From the NCBI RefSeq assembly GCF_008124615.1, contig NZ_VNIB01000012.1, positions 1 through 64,000 of the forward strand: DNA of 64,000 nt, read 5' to 3'. The first letter of the stretch is position 1; each line of letters opens with the position of its first letter. Below the pieces are notes generated by a model that saw nothing but the letters and a program-made list of their open reading frames with translations, had not been told where the DNA came from and made no database searches. Made by a program: the position numbers and the translations under genes. This DNA comes from Geothermobacter ehrlichii (GTDB lineage: Bacteria; Desulfobacterota; Desulfuromonadia; Desulfuromonadales; Geothermobacteraceae). Shown piece after piece: positions 1-8,363 of this stretch.

Positions 1-88
1 ACTGAACAACAGGCCGAGAAAGTGCCTCGGCTACCGGACGCCCCAGGAAGTGTTCGATGAAGCCAGGGGTGGTGCACTTGCAAATTGA
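1..88 (+). CDS. IS30-type transposase, C-terminal end only (runs off left edge)
   Basis: The reading frame from base 2 encodes LNNRPRKCLGYRTPQEVF and ends in TGA at 86-88. This matches the conserved C-terminal tail of IS30-family transposases (NxRPRKCLGxxTPxEVF). Only the last ~28 codons lie in the window. The bases just after the stop probably contain the right end of the element, but no inverted repeat partner is visible. Confidence 0.6.
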   Translation, partial: LNNRPRKCLGYRTPQEVFDEARGGALAN

Positions 89-294
89 ATCCACCGGGTC
101 TGGCTGTTGTTGGAGATTGGAGATTGATGTAAGCAATTATAGATAACAATATGGTGCATGTCTGCGTTTATGGTGTTGGGTTTTTGCAGGCGCTTTCAGG
201 GGCAGCGATGCACAATGTAATAATGTTCCGCCTCTGCACAAATAAGGTTTGATTGTAAAACTATAGTATCCAGTTAAAGCTGTGAAGATATAAA

Positions 295-1506
295 ATGGAC
301 ATGACTCCCAAGATAGCAGTTAAAAACTTGTTTAAAATTTTTGGCCCCCATCCGGAAAAGGCACGTAAACTGCTTGATCAGGGGTTAAGTAAAGAAGAGA
401 TCCTTGAGAAGACTGAAACCACTATCGCTGTTCAAGATGCTAGTTTCGAAGTTTACGACGGCGAAATCTTCGTCATTATGGGGCTTTCAGGGTCAGGAAA
501 GTCTACTATGGTCCGTATGCTTAATCGGCTTATCGAGCCGACGAGCGGCCAAATATTCGTTGATGGTGAAGAGATCACCAAAATGAGCAAGGAGCAGCTG
601 ATTCAGTTGCGCCGTGAGAAGATGAGTATGGTTTTCCAGTCCTTTGCCCTAATGCCACACCTGACAGTGCTGCAAAATGTTGCCTTTGGTCTGGAGATGG
701 CCGGTGCAGATCGTAACTCCCGTGAAGCCAGGGCTCTCCAGGCTCTCAAACAGGTTGGTCTTGAAGCTTGGGCGCAGAGTCTGCCAGAGGAGCTTTCTGG
801 CGGTATGCAGCAGCGGGTCGGTTTGGCTCGTGGGTTGGCGACAGACCCTGATGTTTTGCTGATGGACGAAGCCTTTTCTGCTCTAGACCCATTGATCCGT
901 ACTGAAATGCAGGATGAGCTTCTTAAACTGCAGGCGAATCAGAAACGGACCATCGTTTTTATCTCTCACGATCTTGATGAGGCGATGCGTATCGGGGATC
1001 GCATCGCAATTATGGAAGGAGGTCGAGTTGTCCAGGTTGGCACCCCAGAAGAGATTTTGCAAAACCCGGCAGACGATTATGTGCGCGCCTTTTTCCGAGG
1101 GGTTGACCCAACCAATATCCTTACAGCAGGTGACATAGCTGTCGACAATCAAGTCACAATCGTTATTGTTGACGGGAAAAGTCCCCGTGCCGCATTGCAG
1201 CGACTGATCAAGAATGACCGTGGCTACGGTTATGTGGTCGATAGCAACCGAACTTTTAAGGGTATTGTATCGACCGATTCGTTGCGTGAAGTGATTGAGC
1301 GGCCAGAGTCGGAACAGACAATTCCAAATGCTTACCTTGAAGGCGTTCAACCAGCATCTGTCAACGATTTTATGCAGGATATCCTGCCGGAAATCACCAA
1401 GCATCCTTGGCCGTTGCCAGTTCTTGATGACGATGGCAAGTATCTAGGGGCCATTTCCAAAAATCTATTTCTGCGCACCCTTCACCGCAGTGAATCACGA
1501 CAATGA
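295..1506 (+). CDS. proV: Glycine betaine/proline ABC importer, ATP-binding protein ProV
   Basis: This is the ATPase of an osmoprotectant (glycine betaine/proline betaine) importer on the inner face of the cytoplasmic membrane. The 403-residue length is typical of ProV/OpuAA. Walker A (GLSGSGKST) begins near residue 63, the ABC signature (LSGGMQQR) lies near 168 and Walker B (VLLMDEAFSALDP) near 185. A C-terminal CBS-domain region (about 285-395) is the part that senses ionic strength in known homologues. proW follows after 24 bases and proX further on, so this is a standard proVWX cluster. An ATG start fits the family N-terminus. Confidence 0.95.
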   Translation: MDMTPKIAVKNLFKIFGPHPEKARKLLDQGLSKEEILEKTETTIAVQDASFEVYDGEIFVIMGLSGSGKSTMVRMLNRLIEPTSGQIFVDGEEITKMSKEQLIQLRREKMSMVFQSFALMPHLTVLQNVAFGLEMAGADRNSREARALQALKQVGLEAWAQSLPEELSGGMQQRVGLARGLATDPDVLLMDEAFSALDPLIRTEMQDELLKLQANQKRTIVFISHDLDEAMRIGDRIAIMEGGRVVQVGTPEEILQNPADDYVRAFFRGVDPTNILTAGDIAVDNQVTIVIVDGKSPRAALQRLIKNDRGYGYVVDSNRTFKGIVSTDSLREVIERPESEQTIPNAYLEGVQPASVNDFMQDILPEITKHPWPLPVLDDDGKYLGAISKNLFLRTLHRSESRQ

Positions 1507-1530
1507 TTGCCTAAGCTTAAATGAACATTT

Positions 1531-2376
1531 GTGCCGATGAATTTTTTCAACTTTGAAGAGCAGCTTATCCCGTTGGACGAGTGGGTCCAGGCCTTTGTCG
1601 ATTGGCTGGTGGCCAATTATCGTGACATTTTCCAAGCCGTAAAGACTCCAGTAGAGTGGAGCCTGAAGGGGCTTGAGTGGTTTTTCAGTGCCTTGCCTCC
1701 TTGGCTGGTGATCCTGATTTTTGCCGTCGCCGCTTGGCGATTTGCGGGCAAGCGGGTGTCCTGTTTTACCGTAATGACCTTCCTTCTGATTGGCAGTCTT
1801 GGCCTCTGGGAAGATACTATGACCACTCTGTCGATGGTGATCTGCTCCGTGGCCTTCTGTGCCGTCACTGGAATCCCGCTGGGGGTATTGGCAGGCCGCA
1901 GCGACCGTTTCGAAATGATCCTGCGTCCCTTCCTCGATGCCATGCAGACCACTCCGGCCTTTGTCTACTTGGTACCGGTGGTGATGCTGTTCAGTATCGG
2001 CACTGTCTCGGGAATTCTTGCCACCATTGTCTTTGCCCTGCCGCCGATCATTCGCTTGACCAGCCTTGGTATCCGTCAAGTTCATCCCGAACTGGTCGAA
2101 GCGGCTCTCGCCTTTGGTGCTACAGACTGGCAGGTATTGCGTAAGGTACAATTCCCGTTGGCTATGCCGTCGATCATGGCCGGCCTTAATCAGACAATCA
2201 TGATGGCGTTGTCCATGGTAGTCATCGCTGCCCTGATCGGTGCCGGTGGGCTTGGTAACCCAGTGGTTCAGGGGCTCAACACCTTGGAGATCGGTATGGC
2301 TACCGTTGGTGGCTTAGCCATAGTTTTGCTTGCGATGGTCTTGGATCGGATCACTCAGGGGATTGGTAAGAAATAA
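1531..2376 (+). CDS. proW: Glycine betaine/proline ABC importer, permease ProW
   Basis: This is the membrane-spanning subunit of the betaine importer. It has a short amphipathic N-terminus followed by about six hydrophobic segments, and the ABC-permease EAA loop is visible (VEAALAFGATDWQVLRKVQFP). The GTG start at 1531 lies 24 bases after proV. An ATG two codons downstream is an alternative. The 281-residue length is normal for OpuAB-like permeases that lack the long ProW N-terminal extension. Confidence 0.93.
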   Translation: MPMNFFNFEEQLIPLDEWVQAFVDWLVANYRDIFQAVKTPVEWSLKGLEWFFSALPPWLVILIFAVAAWRFAGKRVSCFTVMTFLLIGSLGLWEDTMTTLSMVICSVAFCAVTGIPLGVLAGRSDRFEMILRPFLDAMQTTPAFVYLVPVVMLFSIGTVSGILATIVFALPPIIRLTSLGIRQVHPELVEAALAFGATDWQVLRKVQFPLAMPSIMAGLNQTIMMALSMVVIAALIGAGGLGNPVVQGLNTLEIGMATVGGLAIVLLAMVLDRITQGIGKK

Positions 2377-2556
2377 AAGACTCATTGAGAAGGACTATTC
2401 CTTCGCACTGAAGGATAAGGGTGTAGATCGTATGAGGGCAGAATTGCCCCGCTTTTGTGTTGAGCCGTCCACCGATTGATCGGGAATGCTTGCTGATTGC
2501 TGATAAGGCTGCGACTCCCATCAGTTGAATCTGTTTTCTAAGAAAGAGGAGGTTTT

Positions 2557-3576
2557 ATGAAACGACTGCTGTTTGCATTGTTGATTCTGGCCTTGGCCAT
2601 GCCGGGCTACGCGAGTTCAGACAAGCCGGGCAAAGGTGTTACGGTACGGCCTGCCCGCGCCACCTGGAATACCGGTTATTTTCAGGCCGCTTTGGTCGAG
2701 GAAGGGCTTAGGGAGCTAGGTTACAAACTAAAAAAAACCAAAGAACTGCAGAATCCGCTTTTCTATCAGGCCGTTGCGCTTGGTGACGTCGACTATTGGC
2801 CAAACGGATGGTTTCCGAACCACACCAGTCAAATGCCAAAAGGGTGGCAGGATAAGGTGGAAATTGTCGGTTATGTTGTAAAAGCCGGTGGTCTGCAGGG
2901 ATACTTGGTTTCAAAAAAGGATGTTGAAAAATACAACATCAAGTCGCTGGATGACTTTAAGCGTCCAGAGGTCAAGAGGGCTTTTGACGACAATGGTGAC
3001 GGCAAGGCAGATCTGACCGCTTGCCCTCCCGGCTGGGGCTGCGAAAAGGTCATCAGTCACCATCTGGACGTTTACGGCTTGAAAGACCACATCAATCCGA
3101 TCAAAGCCGGCTACTCTGCCAGCATGGCCGACACCTTGGCCCGTTACAAAGCTGGCAAACCAGTTTTCTTTTACACTTGGGCACCGAACTGGACCATCGG
3201 TAAACTGAAGCCGGGCCGGGACGTGATGTGGATTAACGTACCGAAGATCGTGCCAAAAGAATCCCAGATGCCGGGCAAGGATCGAATGACTGTCAGCGGC
3301 GTTACGGGTGCAGTTACCGACCCCCTCAAAGCAGGTTTTGTTGTCAGCGACATCCGGATTGTTGCCAACAAGAAGTTTCTCGCCAAAAACCCGGCTGCTA
3401 AGAAATTCTTCGAGGTTTTTACTTTACCGCTTTCCGATATCAACCAGCAGAACACTCGCATGCAGGATGGCGAAAACTCGCCGAAGGATATCAAGCGTCA
3501 CGTCAAGGAGTGGATTCAAAAAAACCAGCAAAAATGGAACAGCTGGCTTGAGGCGGCACGTAAGGCAGCCAAATAG
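2557..3576 (+). CDS. proX: Glycine betaine/proline ABC importer, periplasmic binding protein ProX
   Basis: This is the periplasmic substrate-binding protein that delivers betaine to ProVW. It has a clear Sec signal peptide (residues 1-20, MKRLLFALLILALAMPGYAS) and an OpuAC-type fold with the tryptophan/tyrosine-rich pocket segments typical of the family (YWPNGWFP, FYTWAPNW). The 339-residue length matches ProX. A strong GAGG ribosome binding site precedes the ATG. A 180-base gap separates it from proW, and it ends just before a strong terminator, so it is the last gene of the cluster. Confidence 0.93.
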   Translation: MKRLLFALLILALAMPGYASSDKPGKGVTVRPARATWNTGYFQAALVEEGLRELGYKLKKTKELQNPLFYQAVALGDVDYWPNGWFPNHTSQMPKGWQDKVEIVGYVVKAGGLQGYLVSKKDVEKYNIKSLDDFKRPEVKRAFDDNGDGKADLTACPPGWGCEKVISHHLDVYGLKDHINPIKAGYSASMADTLARYKAGKPVFFYTWAPNWTIGKLKPGRDVMWINVPKIVPKESQMPGKDRMTVSGVTGAVTDPLKAGFVVSDIRIVANKKFLAKNPAAKKFFEVFTLPLSDINQQNTRMQDGENSPKDIKRHVKEWIQKNQQKWNSWLEAARKAAK

Positions 3577-3605
3577 GTCGGTCCATCTATAAGGAAAATG
3601 AACTG

Positions 3606-3640
3606 CAAGAGCCGGAAGGACAATCCTTCCGGCTCTTGTT
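3606..3640 (+). terminator. Terminator after proX
   Basis: A perfect 15-bp stem (CAAGAGCCGGAAGGA / TCCTTCCGGCTCTTG) has a three-base loop and sits about 30 bases after the proX stop. The U-tract is short, but the stem is very stable. It probably ends proVWX transcription. Confidence 0.8.
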
Positions 3641-3671
3641 CGTTTGCCAGACAACGGAGATAAATGGGCCC

Positions 3672-3823
3672 CTACCTTCTTTGCAGCCGTTTCAGCTTTT
3701 TGCGCAAGCGGCGTTGGGCCTCTTTGGCTTTGCGTCTCTTGCGGACACTCGGTTTTTCATAAAACCTGCGGCGCATCTCGCGGAACAGCCCTTCCGTAAG
3801 CTTCCCCGTCAAGCAGACAGTTT
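3672..3823 (-). pseudogene. rpsU: 3' fragment of a ribosomal protein S21 gene
   Basis: The minus-strand frame ending in TAG at 3672-3674 encodes LFREMRRRFYEKPSVRKRRK followed by a basic tail. This is the C-terminal two-thirds of bacterial S21 (compare FYEKP and the Arg/Lys-rich tail). An in-frame stop lies just upstream and no start codon or N-terminal S21 sequence is present. It is therefore a truncated remnant between proX and the MarR gene. A functional rpsU presumably exists elsewhere. Confidence 0.7.
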
Positions 3824-3837
3824 ACGTTAAGGGGGGG

Positions 3838-4368
3838 TTAGGAGTCTGAGGATAAAGAACCGGTTTCGAGCACTGGCGCCGCCTCAATTTGGCGGGCCTC
3901 CATCAGGTCAACCAGCTTTTCGAGTGCCAAGGTGATAGAAACCTGCTCAATTTCCGGCAATTTTACCAAGGCGCTGGACAGGGAGTCCTGAAGAAGAGAG
4001 GGGGCCGATTCAACCAGTTGCTTACCAGCAGTGGTTATCGAAATATGGATCTGACGGCGATCCTTGCTATTCCGGTTCCGTTCTATCAGCCCTTTTTCTT
4101 CAAGTCGATCAATAATGCCAACCACTGTACTTGGGCTCAGGTAAACCTTCTTGGCTAAGCTGGCGCTTGTTAATGGCCCTTCATCGTTGATTGTCAATAG
4201 GCAGGCTAGTTGCGGGCCGGTGATGTTGTGTTGTGTGGATAGTTTATGCGAATGGATATCTACCGCACGGATAATCCGTCGTAACGCTTGGAGGATGCGG
4301 AGTTCGTAGCTCCCTTTCGGGATCTGAGGTTGTTGGTTTGTAGGTGGGTTTTCTGGTGTTGTGTTCAT
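3838..4368 (-). CDS. MarR-family transcriptional regulator
   Basis: This winged-helix DNA-binding protein carries the MarR core (LSPSTVVGIIDRLEEKGLIERNRNSKDRR) with the recognition helix and the basic D-R-R wing at about residues 75-105. MarR proteins are dimeric regulators released by small ligands. It is convergent with proVWX and separated from it by the rpsU scrap, so a role in osmoprotectant control is possible but not shown. The frame is open to 4434; the ATG at 4368 is chosen because the extra N-terminus is not typical. The start is uncertain. Confidence 0.85.
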   Translation of the reverse strand: MNTTPENPPTNQQPQIPKGSYELRILQALRRIIRAVDIHSHKLSTQHNITGPQLACLLTINDEGPLTSASLAKKVYLSPSTVVGIIDRLEEKGLIERNRNSKDRRQIHISITTAGKQLVESAPSLLQDSLSSALVKLPEIEQVSITLALEKLVDLMEARQIEAAPVLETGSLSSDS

Positions 4369-4552
4369 ATGGTCAGTGCCTGCTTTGAAGTCAAGATATT
4401 TTCGCATCATAGTCAGAGTTTTTACGCCAGGCAAGGGCTATTCCTCTGGTGTGGATTCCTTTGGGGCTGAGAATTGTTCCCAATGCGATAAGGGCTGAGG
4501 CTGGCGGGTGTGTTCTTCTTGTCAAGTCGCCAATGGTGCACGTGGTCTTAGG

Positions 4553-4777
4553 TCATGGTGTGGTGTCGGGCGTGATGAGTTCAACGGTGGGAAAGTAGGT
4601 TTGAAATCTGGCCCTGTCCCGTGAAAGAAGGGGCAGCTGGGAGACGGCGGCATGGGCGTCTATGAAAAAAATCGGGCAAAGGAGCGGTCTTATCCCCTCC
4701 CGCACGTCGGTATTGCAGGTAGACTTTTCCCGCACGTGCTTGGGGATGGTGACCTGTCCTTTGATGGTGACTTTCAT
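4553..4777 (-). pseudogene. Collapsed AbrB/VapB-VapC toxin-antitoxin remnant
   Basis: The ORF begins like an AbrB/SpoVT-type antitoxin (MKVTIKGQVTIPKHVREK) and then switches abruptly. In the neighbouring frame and again at the end it resembles the C-terminus of a PIN-domain VapC toxin (FFIDAHAAVSQLPLLSRDRA, then FPTVELITPD). This is best explained by an internal deletion that fused the 5' end of the antitoxin gene to the 3' end of the toxin gene. Neither protein would work. A ribosome binding site is still present upstream. Confidence 0.6.
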
Positions 4778-4863
4778 GGTGTCTCCGCAAGTAATGGTTT
4801 TAGTAAAACCCTATCTCTATGGATATGGTAGATCAAGAGGAGAACCGGTTGTTTTGGGGTGGA

Positions 4864-5352
4864 CTATCCCAGCTTCCGGTCCAGCCCGCGGTACTGCACC
4901 GCCTCGGCCAGGTGCGGCTGGCGGATCCGCTCCTCCCCGGCCAGATCGGCGATGGTGCGGGCGACCTTGAGGATGCGTGCGTAACTGCGGGCCGACATCC
5001 CCAGCCGGTCGACCACCATTTCCAGCAGCTTTTCCCCTTCGCTGTCCAGTCGGCAGAACTGCTTCAGGTGCCGGGCCTGCATCTGGCTGTTGGTGTGCAG
5101 GCCGAAGGGTTCCAGGCGTTGCCGCTGAATCTGTCGCGCCGCCTCCACCCGGGCGCGGATGGCGGCGGAAGGCTCGGCGCCGGTGGTGGCGGCCAGGTCT
5201 TTGTGGGCGACGCGCGGCGCCTCGATGTGCAGGTCGATGCGGTCGAGCAGCGGGCCGGAGAGCCGGCTGCGGTAGCGCTGGGTCATCACCGGCGTGCACG
5301 AGCAGGGGTGCTGGGGATCACCCAGAAAACCGCAAGGGCAGGGGTGTGTGCC
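4864..5352 (-). pseudogene. comM: 3' fragment of comM/yifB (Mg-chelatase-like AAA ATPase)
   Basis: The minus-strand frame reads from HPCPCGFLGDPQHPCSCTP through QRYRSRLSGPLLDRIDLHIE to the TAG at 4864. It is collinear with the C-terminal third of ComM/YifB proteins, including the CPCG cysteine cluster and the Mg_chelatase C-terminal domain. The Walker motifs and the N-terminal Lon-like domain are missing because homology stops at about 5352. It abuts the HTH gene on the opposite strand, which marks a rearrangement breakpoint. Confidence 0.75.
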
Positions 5353-5405
5353 CCTTTACCAACAATCATCAATTCCCCCCACCACGTTTTAATATCGCCA
5401 CCGAA

Positions 5406-5846
5406 TTGACGCTGCCGCAGCCTCCTGAGCTGGAGAAAGAGCCGGCCACCCTGGGCGAGCACCTGCGCCGGAAGCGGATTGAATTGGGTCTGGAGCAAAA
5501 AGAGCTTGCCGCCATGCTGGGGGTCAGCGTCTCAACCATCTGGAACTGGGAGAACGGATGGTCTATTAACTGGCAGTATTACCCTCAAATCATTCGCTTT
5601 CTCGGCTACAATCCTATTCCTATACCGGAAGGAACAATCCAAAGGCTTGAATGGTACAAGCGAATCAAAGGATTGGACCTGGTAATGCTTGGGAAAGAGC
5701 TGGGGCGTCATCCTGAACAGGTTTCAGAATGGTTGAGAGGGGTCCGTACCCCTTGCAAACGGAACATGCGGGTCATTGAGGAATTTCTGGAAGAAAGGCT
5801 GGAAGCCATGCCTACACCTGCGGCAAAATGTTCAAACGAAACTTGA
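5406..5846 (+). CDS. XRE-type helix-turn-helix DNA-binding protein
   Basis: An XRE HTH is clear (LGEHLRRKRIELGL, then ELAAMLGVSVSTIWNWENG), followed by a second HTH-like unit (LGKELGRHPEQVSEWLRG). It is probably a small DNA-binding regulator. The start is unclear: the frame is open far upstream into the comM remnant and no ribosome binding site is obvious. The TTG at 5406 is the first plausible start beyond the breakpoint, and an ATG-less N-terminal truncation is possible. umuD lies 80 bases downstream. Confidence 0.6.
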   Translation: MTLPQPPELEKEPATLGEHLRRKRIELGLEQKELAAMLGVSVSTIWNWENGWSINWQYYPQIIRFLGYNPIPIPEGTIQRLEWYKRIKGLDLVMLGKELGRHPEQVSEWLRGVRTPCKRNMRVIEEFLEERLEAMPTPAAKCSNET

Positions 5847-5928
5847 AAGGCCGCATGGCGTGTCGTGTTCTGTCACAAACGGCCTGTATTCTTCGCGATG
5901 CGAACAGGTGGATAGATTGGAGACCTGC

Positions 5929-6360
5929 ATGAAGGCAAACCTGATTGGTCGCGCCGGCGAGACCACCCGGCTCGACATTCCCCTCTTTCTCGACGCGGTG
6001 CCAGCCGGCTTTCCCTCGCCGGCCTCCGACTACAAGGAGCGCACCCTCGATCTGAACGAACTCTGCGTCAGGAATCCCGCCGCCACCTACTTTGTCCGGG
6101 CGCAGGGGGATTCGATGGTCGAGGCCGGCATCTTTCCCGGTGACGTGCTGGTGGTCGACCGCTCGTTGGAGGCCCGGCACGGCGATGTCGTCATCGCCGA
6201 GTTCAACGGCGAGCTGACGGTGAAGAAGCTGGAACTGAAACCCGAGGTGCGGCTGGTGCCGATGAACAGCCGGCACGCGCCGGTGCCGGTGCCAGAAGGG
6301 GCCGAGCTGGAGATCTTCGGTGTGGTGACCACGGTCATTCATAGTTTACGCAAGCCATGA
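5929..6360 (+). CDS. umuD: UmuD-like SOS polymerase accessory / S24 autoprotease
   Basis: This LexA-like S24 peptidase matures itself and partners with UmuC in translesion DNA polymerase V. The cleavage site PAGFPSP (Ala26-Gly27) is visible. The serine is Ser62 in GDSM, and the expected lysine is Lys99 in TVKKL, 37 residues later as in E. coli UmuD. The length is 143 residues. The ATG at 5929 is chosen because it gives the family N-terminus. The stop overlaps the umuC start (ATGA), showing translational coupling. No convincing LexA box was found upstream. Confidence 0.9.
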   Translation: MKANLIGRAGETTRLDIPLFLDAVPAGFPSPASDYKERTLDLNELCVRNPAATYFVRAQGDSMVEAGIFPGDVLVVDRSLEARHGDVVIAEFNGELTVKKLELKPEVRLVPMNSRHAPVPVPEGAELEIFGVVTTVIHSLRKP

Positions 6361-7616
6361 GACGCTTCGCCCTGGTCGACTGCAACAACTTCTATTGCAG
6401 CTGCGAGCGCCTGTTCCGTCCGGACCTGAAAAAGGTGCCGGTGGTCGTGCTCTCCAACAACGACGGCTGCATCGTCGCCCGCAGCCCGGAGGCCAAAGCA
6501 CTGGGGATTGGCATGGGCGTGCCCCTGTTCAAGGTACGGGACACAGTGAAACGGCACAACGTCCGGGTCTTTTCCTCCAACTACGCCCTCTACGGCGATA
6601 TCTCCGCCCGGGTGATGCAGACCCTCGAACGGTTCAGTCCCGATCTGGAGATCTACTCCATCGACGAGGCCTTTCTCGACCTGAGCGGCGTCACATCGCC
6701 GGTCGAGTACGGACAGGAGATCCGCGCCACCGTCCACAAGCACGTCGGCGTGCCGGTGAGTGTCGGCATCGGGCCGACCAAAACCCTAGCCAAGCTGGCC
6801 AATTACGCGGCAAAGAAGTTCAAGGCAACCCAGGGTGTTGTCGATCTGAGCGACCCACAAAAGCGGCAGCGCCTGCTGGCGATCACGCCTGCCGGCGAGG
6901 TCTGGGGCGTCGGCCGGCGGCTTGCCGCCAGCCTGCAGAAGCTGGGCGTGACCACGGCGCTCGATCTGGCCCGCAGGGAGCCGCGCCGCATCCGGCGGCG
7001 CTTTTCGGTGGTGCTGGAGCGGACCGTGCGCGAGCTGAACGGGGAAAGCTGCATCGGGCTGGAGGCGATGCCGGCGGCGAAAAAGCAGATCGTCTGCTCC
7101 CGCTCCTTCGGCGAGAAGCTTTCCGACTATGGGGAAGTACGCCAGACGGTGTGCGAGTTCGCCGCCCGCGCCGCCGAAAAGCTGCGGCGGGAGGGACTGC
7201 TGGCCCGCATGGTCCATCTTTTTATCCGCACCAGCCCGTTCGACGGTACCGGCCCCGGCTACAGCAACGCCGCCACCGGCACGCTGCCTTGTCCCAGCGC
7301 CGACAGTCTGGCGATTTTGGCCATGGTCACCCGCCTGTTCGACGGCATCTGGAAGGACGGCTGCCGTTACGCCAAGGCCGGGGTGATGCTCGGCGATTTC
7401 TGCACTCCCGACCAGGTGCAGCCCGATCTGTTCTCTGCCGGAACGGACCATGACCGGAACGGCAAGCTGATGCAGGCCGTCGACGCCATCAACCACAGCG
7501 GCAGGGGCAAGATCTGGTTCGGCGGCCAGCGGCCGCAAAAGGACTGGTTCATGCGTCGGGCGCACCTGTCGCCAGCCTACACGACACGCTGGGAGAGCAT
7601 TCCGGAGGTCGGGTGA
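6357..7616 (+). CDS. umuC: UmuC, Y-family translesion DNA polymerase V subunit
   Basis: This error-prone DNA polymerase copies past lesions once activated by UmuD'. Y-family motifs are present: the N-terminal metal-binding [17 protein letters not shown], then NDGCIVARS, and the catalytic [11 protein letters not shown] near residue 100. A helix-hairpin-helix thumb ([15 protein letters not shown]) and little-finger region follow. At 419 residues it matches full-length UmuC. It overlaps umuD by four bases. Plasmid and ICE umuDC pairs are common, so this may be acquired cargo. Confidence 0.93.
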   Translation: MRRFALVDCNNFYCSCERLFRPDLKKVPVVVLSNNDGCIVARSPEAKALGIGMGVPLFKVRDTVKRHNVRVFSSNYALYGDISARVMQTLERFSPDLEIYSIDEAFLDLSGVTSPVEYGQEIRATVHKHVGVPVSVGIGPTKTLAKLANYAAKKFKATQGVVDLSDPQKRQRLLAITPAGEVWGVGRRLAASLQKLGVTTALDLARREPRRIRRRFSVVLERTVRELNGESCIGLEAMPAAKKQIVCSRSFGEKLSDYGEVRQTVCEFAARAAEKLRREGLLARMVHLFIRTSPFDGTGPGYSNAATGTLPCPSADSLAILAMVTRLFDGIWKDGCRYAKAGVMLGDFCTPDQVQPDLFSAGTDHDRNGKLMQAVDAINHSGRGKIWFGGQRPQKDWFMRRAHLSPAYTTRWESIPEVG

Positions 7617-7642
7617 GGGGAGAGAATGAATCGGGAGTCGCG

Positions 7643-7965
7643 CGTACTTCGGTGGAATCGCAATGTACACATGGACGTGGCCCAGGCACAAATGACCTTC
7701 CAAAACGTGAATCTCTCGTTGCTGGGCTAACTCTTGTTTCTCCTCTACCAAATGCTGCCGAACCCGGCCATCAAGAACTCTCTGACGGCACTTCGATGTC
7801 CAAACTACGTGATACTTGCAGTCCCAAACTGAATGACATAAGCTTTGTGTGCTGTCCAATGAAAGCTTCCCCTCTGTAAACTTTGAGCGGTTCACAGAGA
7901 GGACGCTTTCAAATTCCCCCCAACACTCTGCTAGTCCCCCATAAAGCCGGGGTTACCCGGTGTAT
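7643..7965 (-). mobile_element. tnpA: Truncated IS200/IS605-type element (tnpA N-terminal fragment)
   Basis: On the minus strand, 7895 down to about 7643 encodes SVWDCKYHVVWTSKCRQRVL and later GHVHVYIAIPPKY. This is the N-terminal half of a Y1 HUH transposase of the IS200/IS605 group with its HxH motif. The C-terminal half with the catalytic tyrosine is missing, cut at the umuC 3' end. Upstream, at about 7933-7946, a small hairpin (CCGGG-GTTA-CCCGG) resembles the subterminal hairpin such elements use for end recognition. Confidence 0.65.
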
Positions 7966-7997
7966 TTACGTGTATTTACAGATAAGGAAGAACGGCC

Positions 7998-8363
7998 ATG
8001 CCAAGAATTAAAAACCAAGAAATTTTCGTAAAAAATGATAATAACAAATGGACGATAAACCTTTCCAAGTCTTTCTATGAAAAAGCCGCCATCTTTGCTG
8101 CTGCCTACAAGTTAAATCGATTCGCGACCATCCAAATCGAGCCTAAGGGCGAAAACGAGGTACTAGTAACTTTCTCCGGGATAAAGAGCTTGGAGTACGG
8201 CGTCACAGGCCAACAACTGGTGGAAGAGTTCTGTCGCGAAGTCAACGACCAACAATTGCGTCAAGAACTAAACCGCCAATTTGGAAGGCTACGTGATCTG
8301 ATTGTTGAACAGGCATTCAAGCCAGTGGCGAACCTCGAGGACAAGATCAATGGCAAGGACTAA
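7998..8363 (+). CDS. hxsD: His-Xaa-Ser system protein HxsD
   Basis: This 121-residue cytoplasmic protein of unknown biochemical role belongs to the His-Xaa-Ser (Hxs) system. Its identity rests on its size, its N-terminal YKLNRFATIQIEP segment and above all its position immediately before two radical SAM genes and an HxS-repeat peptide gene. It overlaps hxsB by 14 bases. HxsD might help recognise the HxsA precursor, as small partner proteins do in other radical SAM peptide systems; that is inference. A GGAAG ribosome binding site precedes the ATG. Confidence 0.8.
   Translation: MPRIKNQEIFVKNDNNKWTINLSKSFYEKAAIFAAAYKLNRFATIQIEPKGENEVLVTFSGIKSLEYGVTGQQLVEEFCREVNDQQLRQELNRQFGRLRDLIVEQAFKPVANLEDKINGKD

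Noticed and set aside
5884-5909. Possible LexA box upstream of umuD (CTGT ... ACAG)
   Set aside because: The half-sites are 16 bases apart instead of the usual 8, and no other known LexA consensus fits.
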